Source: an uncultured Oscillochloris sp. (GTDB lineage: Bacteria; Chloroflexota; Chloroflexia; Chloroflexales; Chloroflexaceae). Taken from it: 20,300 nucleotides of DNA. Location of the stretch: assembly GCA_903877945.1 (NCBI GenBank), contig CAIRFY010000299.1:1-20300 (forward strand), in the 5' to 3' direction. Below the pieces are notes generated by a model. It did not search any database. It was not told the DNA's origin and was given only the letters and a program-made list of their open reading frames with translations. The position numbers and the translations under genes were made by a program. Shown one piece after another: positions 12,155-18,054 of this stretch; position 1 is the stretch's first letter; every line of letters starts with the position of its first letter.

Positions 12155-14221
12155 ATGGGCAGAATCATAGGCATTGACTTGGGGACGACAAATAGCGTTG
12201 CGGCGTATTGGAAGGGAAAGCGACCGCGCATTATCGAGAATGAATATGCAAGCTTCACGCCTTCGGTCGTATGGGTCGAGCAAGGAATCGAGCGCGTTGG
12301 ACGAGATGCGAAAGACCGACTGGCGACCGGCTCCGCTAATATTGTCTACTCGATCAAGCGATTCATGGGCGTCGACTTCGATGACGCCCAAGCACAGAGG
12401 GCGGCCAGCCGCGTTGGCTTCGTTACACGCCGTGGGACAAATGGTGAGGTTGAGGTATTAATCGGTGGCGGACACTACAGTCCGACCCAGATATCCGCAC
12501 TCATCCTGAAGCAGATCAAGAAAGACGCAGAGATCAATTTCGGGGAAGAGGTGACCCACGCTGTGATCACGGTTCCGGCCTACTTTGGGCAGCGACAGAA
12601 AAATGCCACCCGCGAGGCGGGCAGGCTGGCCGGCCTGATTGTGCCACGAATCATTAGCGAGCCGAATGCCGCAGCCCTCGCGTTTGGCATCGATGAGAAC
12701 CTGACGGAGCCACACGACGTCCTTGTCTACGACCTTGGCGGTGGCACCTTTGATGTATCAATTCTCTCCATCATTGACAATAACTTCGACGTACTCAACG
12801 TCGATGGTGATCGCTTCCTCGGAGGTGACGATTTTGACGACCTGCTGATCCACGAACTGCTGGAGCAGATCCGGCGTGAGCATCGCCTCGATCTGGGCAC
12901 GGACATGGTTGCGATGATGCGCCTGAAAGTACTCGCCGAAAAAGCGAAGATCGATCTGTCACGGCAGGAGGAGAGTCGGATCATCGGCGACGTCATCACG
13001 CAGCAGGGGGGACGACCGATCAACGTGAGCATGATCATCACCCGCTCCCACTTCGAATCGATCATCAAACCCCTGGTCGATCAGTCAATCGAGATCGTGA
13101 ACCGCTCCCTCGAAGGGGCCGGGCTACGGCCTAATGATCTGGATCGTATCCTGCTCGTCGGCGGCTCAACACGTGTGCCATTAGTCCGACAGCAGCTACG
13201 TGACATCTTCGGCGACAAGATCCAGATCGACGTTGATCCAATGCAATGTGTCGCATTAGGTGCCGCAGCGCAGACGGCATTTCTGACCAGCGAAGAACTG
13301 CAAGGACGAGTTGAGGGACAAGAGATTGCCCCCACTCAAGAACTGTCTCCGGTGATGATCGAGAAGGCCAGCGACATGCCGACGATCACAATGCAGGACA
13401 TGGTCTCAAAGCATATCGGCATCGAGACCGATGGAGGGATGATTGTGCCGGTGATCCCGAAGGGGACGCTCTACCCGACCCTTGATCCGTTCCGCCAGGT
13501 CTTTCAGACGAACCGGGTAGGACAGCAGATCTACGAACTTCCTATCTACGAGAGCGAGTCAAGTGCCGTTGATCAGACCGTATGGGAATGGATCGGAGTT
13601 GTTCGCAACGAGAAACTCCCGCCTGGGCTGCCAAAGTCCTCCGACATTATGGTTGAGATGTCGATCGACAAGGACGGGATCCTGTTTGTTAGCTCGTATC
13701 TCAAAAACGACCCCTTGAAAGACAACTCCGAGAAGGGTACTCTTGAACGGCGGAGCTTTCACTTTGGCGGTTCAGCGAAGGCAGCGGGGGGGATGGATGT
13801 ATTTGAGAAAGTTGACTTCCACGCCTTCCTGTTCGATGCCATCTGTCGCATGCCAAGCATCAAAAAGTACCTTCATCCTTCGCTCATAGCCGATGCTGAG
13901 AGGTTTGTGGATGAGGCACAGCCTATACTCGCGAGCAAAGACGAGCGGCGTGCGACCGAACTTCTGGCGCGTATGGGTCAGTTTCGCCAGAACCTCCCGG
14001 TGCCTGTTGAGGAACTCTTCTGGGCGCAGTGGATCATCGAAGATAAGACCATCGTGGCTCCAGTTGAGCGATCTGCAATTCAGCAAACTGTCGCGAACAT
14101 GGAGCAAGCACTATCGAGTGATAGTACCGATGCTGCAAACCAGCACCTCAACCGGCTCCGCCAACAGACAGAGGAACTCATGAAGAAGTATCCGAGCAAT
14201 CTGCTCATGAAGAGAGGCTAG
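12155..14221 (+). CDS. Hsp70/DnaK-family chaperone paralogue
   Basis: The ATPase domain (about 1-375) has all the signature motifs: GIDLGTTNS (6-14), the catalytic-type Lys in YSIKRFMG (Lys68), PAYFGQRQKNATREAGRLAG, ISEPNAAALAFGID, VYDLGGGTFDVSI and LLVGGSTRVPLVR. It should therefore bind and hydrolyse ATP. The DVLLLDVTPLSLG linker of DnaK is absent; MPTITMQDMVSKHIGIETDG stands in its place, preceded by a 40-residue Gln/Glu-rich spacer. The substrate domain (about 425-560) keeps IETDGG but is otherwise divergent. The helical lid (about 565-688) has an unusual segment (FHAFLFDAICRMPSIKKYLH) and ends …LLMKRG, not in an EEVD or DnaK-type tail. The length of 688 is slightly above DnaK. It is the last gene of the operon and is tightly linked to the GrpE-like gene. 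It is likely a dedicated Hsp70 rather than the housekeeping DnaK. Confidence 0.93.
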   Translation: MGRIIGIDLGTTNSVAAYWKGKRPRIIENEYASFTPSVVWVEQGIERVGRDAKDRLATGSANIVYSIKRFMGVDFDDAQAQRAASRVGFVTRRGTNGEVEVLIGGGHYSPTQISALILKQIKKDAEINFGEEVTHAVITVPAYFGQRQKNATREAGRLAGLIVPRIISEPNAAALAFGIDENLTEPHDVLVYDLGGGTFDVSILSIIDNNFDVLNVDGDRFLGGDDFDDLLIHELLEQIRREHRLDLGTDMVAMMRLKVLAEKAKIDLSRQEESRIIGDVITQQGGRPINVSMIITRSHFESIIKPLVDQSIEIVNRSLEGAGLRPNDLDRILLVGGSTRVPLVRQQLRDIFGDKIQIDVDPMQCVALGAAAQTAFLTSEELQGRVEGQEIAPTQELSPVMIEKASDMPTITMQDMVSKHIGIETDGGMIVPVIPKGTLYPTLDPFRQVFQTNRVGQQIYELPIYESESSAVDQTVWEWIGVVRNEKLPPGLPKSSDIMVEMSIDKDGILFVSSYLKNDPLKDNSEKGTLERRSFHFGGSAKAAGGMDVFEKVDFHAFLFDAICRMPSIKKYLHPSLIADAERFVDEAQPILASKDERRATELLARMGQFRQNLPVPVEELFWAQWIIEDKTIVAPVERSAIQQTVANMEQALSSDSTDAANQHLNRLRQQTEELMKKYPSNLLMKRG

Positions 14222-14367
14222 TGTCCATCGCAGTAACTTCACACCATGAGCCATCGGACACCGATCAGGGTTACCTGCCTTTGACTGTGCTACGCTGAGA
14301 ATGTCACCGTATCGCCAAGCCACTACGAATTTTGGCCGCGTTTACTGAAGCCGAAAGGCAGCACCTA
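14222..14367. other. Intergenic stretch after the chaperone operon
   Basis: No gene is seen. GTGTCC just after the Hsp70 stop has a distant complement, GGACAC, near 14255-14260, too weak and without a T-run to be called a terminator. A 13-base string AAGCCACTACGAA at 14317-14329 also occurs at 4327-4339. Confidence 0.3.
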
Positions 14368-14730
14368 TTCAGGGTCTCGCGCCTCAGCAACGGGGATGCA
14401 GAACTGAATTGCGTGCCGTCGAGACGCCCACGGACACCACTAACTGACGCCCATCCGAGAGGTGCGGAGCCTGGGCGTTCACCCGTGTGCACAGCGCGTG
14501 GATGTCGCGGGTGAGTTGCTGATCATTGAACGGGCGGAGTTCGACACGCACCGTCGTCCGATCCCCCGTCACCCGTCCGGAGGTTGAAGAACGGGGCGAG
14601 TCGCTTCCATGTCGCGTGTGCGTAGTCGTCGGGGAAGAAGTGGTCGCGGGTCCACATCGCCAGGTTCGCCATGGCCACCTTACACACCGTCATCACGGGG
14701 TCTGCGTGACATCAGAGCAGAAAACGCAAT
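14368..14730 (-). pseudogene. C-terminal remnant of a transposase (unclassified)
   Basis: On the minus strand, from about 14712, the frame reads DPVMTVCKVAMANLAMWTRD then HFFPDDYAHATWKRLAPFF up to about 14580. After a frameshift it continues RTTVRVELRPFNDQQLTRDI and HALCTRVNAQAPHLSDGRQL to a TGA at 14384-14386. The text resembles the C-terminal part of a transposase group I recall from GC-rich bacteria (…VALxNLxMWxRDxYFPxxYAxAT…), but I cannot name the IS family. The N-terminal and catalytic parts are missing. The sequence at 14368-14385 overlapping the stop, TTCAGGGTCTCGCGCCTC, matches the end of the MITE at 1651-1668 in 17 of 18 bases, so this may be a relic of the autonomous parent of that MITE family. 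Confidence 0.45.
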
Positions 14731-14904
14731 AACCGAAGACGTGTATCGGTGGCATCTACCCTCCTTAGCTGAGCCAAAGCCACCCTTCGTGTCACCCGTC
14801 ACACCAGAGCTACAATAAAGCGACCGATGCGGAGCGGTGTTGCGGACATCGCCGTGGTGGTCGCCGCCGAATCGTCGCCGTGCCGCGTCTTCACGTGGCT
14901 CGGG

Positions 14905-14910
14905 TATACT
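14905..14910 (+). promoter_or_regulatory. Possible -10 box of the PHAX-domain gene
   Basis: TATACT lies 38 bases before the ATG at 14949 in a GC-rich context (CGGGTATACTTCACG). No consensus -35 is visible 16-18 bases upstream. Weak evidence, listed because a new transcription unit should begin here after the transposase remnant. Confidence 0.25.
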
Positions 14911-14948
14911 TCACGGCACTCATAGAACGTTGAAAGACACGAGGGCAT

Positions 14949-16139
14949 ATGACGGATACTCCGAGGGAACCAGACAATCACAATCATCCCGATCAGGGGG
15001 AGTTCCCGCACTCGCAGGCGAATACCCCCGTCTGCACCGACGACGGGAACCCGTCGCGTCTTTCCGCCTCCCCTCACAAACAACAGCCTCTGGCTCGCTC
15101 CCCAGACACCGATCTCGTTGTGGGGGACACAACCGGCGTGGTTATCACTTTTTTCTACACCCACGGCTTTATTCATACCGACCGCTTTGGCTCCATCTTT
15201 GTCCATAAAAAAGAACTAGCGGACGGCACCACGCGACTCGAACCCGGGCAGCAGGTCTCTGCGCGAATTCTTCAGGGGAGGAAGGGTCTCTACGCGTATC
15301 AGGTGCAGGTTCTTACCGCTGGCACGGTCACGGCAGGGGATGTGGCTCCCCCTACTTCGGTAGGTCGTCCCCAGCCCAGAAACCCGATCACCCTGGTCGC
15401 TGAGCGTCTCCACGAAAAGAACTCCAGGGCTCTCTTTCAGATCCGTCGACTGTACGAACACCTTGGTCCCGACATCATATGGGACATGATCGCGGAGACG
15501 GAACGCATTGAAGCCGAGGGGGGCATGCTGTTTCAGGATGGCTCCCGGCGGCGGGCACCGGGGGGCGTGTTTCTCTTCCTGGCGAAGAGACGGCTCTCCC
15601 TTGAGGAATGGGCGCGGATCTTCCCCCCGAAACCTCAGACGAACCCGCAGCCGCAGAATCCCCCTCGACCGAAGATAACGCCTGCCCCTGCCCTTGCCCC
15701 TGCCCCCGTTGTCGAGAAGATCACATGGGACACACGGGCGGTCCTGATAGACACGGTGCGCGCCGGTCAGGGAATCGCACACACTGTCAGAATAATGGTC
15801 ATCGGCCGACCCACGTCCGTGGTTGAGCGGGGGAATACGGTGATTCTCACACTGACCCACAACGGCCCGCTGCTGTCGGCGCCCAAGGGCGTCCCGATCC
15901 CGCCGGTCATGCCGACGACCACCTACACCGTCTATGTGGGCGCGAAGCAGTGGCGGGGGGTGGCGGAGGCGATGAAAAATCCCGAGGACGAACTGATCAT
16001 GGAGGGGGCGATGACATGGGATGCCGAGCAGCAGGCGATTGCGGTCTACACGACGAAGATTGCATCGAAGCTGGCGCAGCGTGCCACACGAGCAACTCCG
16101 CCGACCACGCCGACACCTGCAGAGAGTCCTCCGACGTAG
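14949..16139 (+). CDS. Cold-shock-like + PHAX RNA-binding domain protein, 396 residues
   Basis: A likely RNA-binding protein with three parts. Residues 1-55 are polar and disordered. Residues 58-122 resemble a cold-shock/S1-type OB fold (GVVITFFYTHGFIHTDRFGS, IFVHKKEL, LEPGQQVSARIL). Residues 148-227 closely match the PHAX RNA-binding domain of the eukaryotic snRNA export adaptor: AETERIEAEGGMLFQDGSRR followed by RAPGGVFLFLAKRRLSLEEW parallels the human …E..GG…NGSRRRTPGGVFLNLLK. A Pro-rich linker (226-254) leads to a C-terminal domain (255-376; VRIMVIGRPTSVVERGNTVI, TYTVYVGAKQWRGVAEAM) of beta-rich appearance that I cannot assign; it is duplicated in the next ORF. The ATG is preceded by GAGGG. 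No membrane or secretion signals are seen. RNA binding is expected from the domains; the target and role are unknown. It is probably transcribed with 16257-16634. Confidence 0.85.
   Translation: MTDTPREPDNHNHPDQGEFPHSQANTPVCTDDGNPSRLSASPHKQQPLARSPDTDLVVGDTTGVVITFFYTHGFIHTDRFGSIFVHKKELADGTTRLEPGQQVSARILQGRKGLYAYQVQVLTAGTVTAGDVAPPTSVGRPQPRNPITLVAERLHEKNSRALFQIRRLYEHLGPDIIWDMIAETERIEAEGGMLFQDGSRRRAPGGVFLFLAKRRLSLEEWARIFPPKPQTNPQPQNPPRPKITPAPALAPAPVVEKITWDTRAVLIDTVRAGQGIAHTVRIMVIGRPTSVVERGNTVILTLTHNGPLLSAPKGVPIPPVMPTTTYTVYVGAKQWRGVAEAMKNPEDELIMEGAMTWDAEQQAIAVYTTKIASKLAQRATRATPPTTPTPAESPPT
15707..16139 (+). repeat. First copy of a tandem duplicated gene segment
   Basis: The 3' third of the PHAX-protein gene, from GTCGAGAAGATCACATGGGA (15711) to the stop, is repeated at 16180-16634. 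The two share long identical stretches such as GTTGAGCGGGGGAATAC-type blocks and ACGACCACCTACA. Most differences fall in third codon positions. The copies are separated by about 40 bases. Confidence 0.85.
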
Positions 16140-16179
16140 GGACGCGCTGGTGACGCCGTGCGGTTCGGCTCACGTCTCC

Positions 16180-16634
16180 CCTGTTGAGAAGATCACATGG
16201 GACATACGGGATTACGGATAGACACGATCCGAGAAGGTTAAGGGAGCGCACATATCGTGAAAGTGACCGTGATAGGACGACCCACATCCGTAGTCGAGCG
16301 GGGGAATACCGTCATTCTTATGCTGACCCATCACAGCCCGCTGCCGGCGATGCCCAAGGGCGTCCCAGTTCCGGCGGTCATGCCAACGACCACCTACATC
16401 GTCTATGTGGGCGTGAAGCAGTGGCGGGGAGTGGCGGCGGCGATGAAGGATCCGGAAGACGTACTGATCATCGAAGGAACGCTGACGTGGGATGCAGAGC
16501 TGCAGGCGATTGCAGTCTTCACGACAAAGATTGCGTCGAAGCTGAAGCAGCGTGCCACGCGAGCAGCACCGCCGGTGGAGCCGGTGGAGCCGTCGGCGGA
16601 GGCGACGCCACCTGTAGAGAGTACTCCGACGTAG
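16180..16634 (+). repeat. Second copy of the tandem duplicated segment
   Basis: Starts CTGTTGAGAAGATCACATGG (16181) and ends with the stop at 16632-16634. Relative to the first copy it has lost one base near 16211-16218 and gained a TAA just downstream, so the linker part is closed, while the domain itself stays open from the GTG at 16257. It also carries a longer Pro/Glu-rich tail. Confidence 0.85.
16257..16634 (+). CDS. Stand-alone duplicate of the PHAX protein's C-terminal domain, 125 residues
   Basis: From the GTG at 16257 (AAGGGAG about ten bases upstream) the product reads MKVTVIGRPTSVVERGNTVI … TTYIVYVGVKQWRGVAAAMK … TWDAELQAIAVFTTKIASK. This matches residues 280-374 of the preceding protein almost throughout. 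The tail is a Pro/Val/Glu repeat (PPVEPVEPSAEATPP). It arose by tandem duplication. The upstream copy of the linker is frameshifted, but the domain frame is intact and most base changes are silent, which suggests it is still under selection as a protein. Fold and function are unassigned; a beta-rich OB-like domain is a guess. It converges on the minus-strand gene ending at 16657, with a gap of only 22 bases. Confidence 0.65.
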   Translation: MKVTVIGRPTSVVERGNTVILMLTHHSPLPAMPKGVPVPAVMPTTTYIVYVGVKQWRGVAAAMKDPEDVLIIEGTLTWDAELQAIAVFTTKIASKLKQRATRAAPPVEPVEPSAEATPPVESTPT

Positions 16635-16656
16635 AGATTGCTATGCTCTCATGTTC

Positions 16657-17001
16657 TTACGACCACGGGAGAGAGGTACCGACCTCGGCAAGCAGGGCCG
16701 CGAGTGACATCTGACGGCGATCAATCCACCACCCGGCGGTTCGATACCGTGTGAGATAGTCTATCGCGGCATCGAGATGTACTAACTCCACCGCGATCTG
16801 CGCGGGACTCTGTTCGAGACGGATACACGCGGCGCGGCGATCCGTCCGCACCTGGCCAATCTGTTGCAGTTTCTCGTCGCGAATGACGAGTGCCCACGGC
16901 TCTTGTTTAGGACTCCCGATGAGTTTGGGAAGCCCAAGCATCTCCGCGACCAGCTCCGCCGCTGCTTCGCGAGTCAGCGCACGATGTTCTCCCCCAGACA
17001 T
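16657..17001 (-). CDS. Hypothetical protein, 114 residues
   Basis: No family is recognised. The product starts MSGGEHRALTREAAAELVAE and contains QEPWALVIRDEKLQQIGQVR, AQIAVELVHLDAAIDYLTRY and a C-terminal QMSLAALLAEVGTSLPWS. It looks like a small soluble alpha/beta protein with no signal or membrane segment. I chose the ATG at 16999-17001 because GAGGAGG lies five bases before it; a GTG at 17037 would add 12 residues but lacks a site. It follows the serine recombinase gene on the same strand with an 84-base gap, so the two may be co-transcribed, and it could be an accessory protein of that recombinase or cargo (inference). It converges with the PHAX-associated gene. Confidence 0.6.
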   Translation of the reverse strand: MSGGEHRALTREAAAELVAEMLGLPKLIGSPKQEPWALVIRDEKLQQIGQVRTDRRAACIRLEQSPAQIAVELVHLDAAIDYLTRYRTAGWWIDRRQMSLAALLAEVGTSLPWS

Positions 17002-17085
17002 GATCTCCTCCTCTGTGGCGAGGCGCTCCCCGGCCACCGCTGATCATCGCGACGGGACGGCACCAGAGGGTCCGTTCTTCTTGAT

Positions 17086-17646
17086 TTATCCCGCACGCTT
17101 CAGATAGGTGTACACGGTATCGCGACTGATGCCGAACTCGCGTGCCAGTGCTGCCTTCGGCTCGCCTGTGGCTGCTCGGCGGCACACCTCCGTGGCCTGC
17201 GCGGGGGTGAGCGCCTGCTTACGACCATGATACGCGCCGCGCTTCTTCGCAAGGTCAATGCCCTCGCGCTGGCGGTCCGTGATGAGCGCTCGCTCGAACT
17301 CGGCGAACGCGCCCATCACGGAGAGGAGCAGGGTGGCCATCGGCGAGTCATCGCCGGTGAAGATCAAACCTTCCTTTACGAACGAGACGCATACGCCGCG
17401 TGCCGTGAGTTCCTGCACCAGGCGGCGCAGGTCATCGAGGTTGCGGGCGAGGCGATCCATGCTATGGACAACGAGCGTGTCGCCCTCGCGCACGAAGGCC
17501 AACGCCCGCTCCAGCTCGGGGCGCGTGGTGTTCTTGCCCGACGCTCTATCGGTAAATGTCCGATCGGTCTGAATCTGGTCGAGTTGGCGACCAGGATTCT
17601 GGTCGAAACTGCTGATGCGGATGTATCCGATGCGTTGGCCGCCCAT
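17086..17646 (-). CDS. Serine recombinase (resolvase/invertase family)
   Basis: A small serine recombinase of full length (186 residues) that cuts and rejoins DNA through a covalent phosphoserine. GYIRISSFDQNPGRQL carries Arg10 and the nucleophile Ser12. HSMDRLARNLDDL gives the conserved active-site Arg pair, GVCVSFVKEGLIF and AEFERALITDRQREGI complete the catalytic domain and E helix, and GRKQALTPAQATEVC leads into a C-terminal helix-turn-helix (KAALAREFGISRDTVYTYL, about 158-182) for site recognition. The ATG has CAGGAG upstream. No transposase of the Tn3 type is nearby, so it may be a stand-alone resolvase or invertase, or the remnant of a transposon. A 28-bp perfect palindrome lies about 110 bases upstream of its start and is a candidate recombination or operator site. 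Confidence 0.92.
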   Translation of the reverse strand: MGGQRIGYIRISSFDQNPGRQLDQIQTDRTFTDRASGKNTTRPELERALAFVREGDTLVVHSMDRLARNLDDLRRLVQELTARGVCVSFVKEGLIFTGDDSPMATLLLSVMGAFAEFERALITDRQREGIDLAKKRGAYHGRKQALTPAQATEVCRRAATGEPKAALAREFGISRDTVYTYLKRAG

Positions 17647-17758
17647 GGGGGTCTCCTGTCGGTCACTATGTCGAATTAGATTCTAAGACCTTCGGCGGGC
17701 GGTGTCAAGAAAGCCCAAAAACGACCCTATTCCGACGCGGTTTTCCCGTTTTCCGGGC

Positions 17759-17786
17759 GTCGTTCTGGGGTATACCCCAGAACGAC
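17759..17786. repeat. 28-bp perfect palindrome
   Basis: GTCGTTCTGGGGTA is followed directly by its exact reverse complement, giving 28 bases with no spacer and no mismatch. The lack of a loop disfavours an RNA hairpin terminator, and no T-run follows. It lies upstream of, and divergent from, the serine recombinase gene, so a dimer-binding site for recombination or repression is the first candidate. Confidence 0.85.
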
Positions 17787-17866
17787 ATACGGGACACGCT
17801 ATCTTGTGGCGGCTGGTGACAGCGACGTTTGTACCGGCCCACGAAAGGGTGATGAGGAGAGTCATG

Positions 17867-17976
17867 GGCTCTTGCTCCGTTTCGCTGAAGCCAACGTGGG
17901 CTTGGCTCTGTCGTGCGATGCCGCACGCGCAATCGTGCCGATTCTCCGCATTGATCAGTGAAAGCGAGCAAGAGCC
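17867..17976. repeat. 110-bp element with 22-bp inverted ends
   Basis: GGCTCTTGCTCCGTTTCGCT at 17867 (arm to 17888) pairs with 17955-17976 with three mismatches. Inside are further short inverted repeats, AGCCAA/TTGGCT and CGTGCG-atgc-CGCACG. It could be a small non-autonomous element or a structured RNA leader for the NACHT gene 80 bases downstream. Confidence 0.6.
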
Positions 17977-18054
17977 ACACATGCGCCACATAACTCTGCA
18001 GGTGACAGGCATGCTATACTCCGCAGATATTGTTTCTACCACCCAAGCATCTCA

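Larger units (their letters stand above)
17647..18054. other. Divergent intergenic region with palindromes
   Basis: This stretch lies between the minus-strand recombinase and the plus-strand NACHT gene. It carries the 28-bp palindrome (17759-17786), the 22-bp inverted repeat pair (17867-17976) and a possible -10 box TATACT at 18014-18019 for the NACHT gene. Open frames across it on both strands look non-coding. Confidence 0.5.

Noticed and set aside
4327..14329. 13-base direct repeat AAGCCACTACGAA at 4327-4339 and 14317-14329, as possible attachment sites bracketing the operon
   Set aside because: A shared 13-mer is expected by chance a few times in a window this long, and no integrase gene or tRNA lies at either end.
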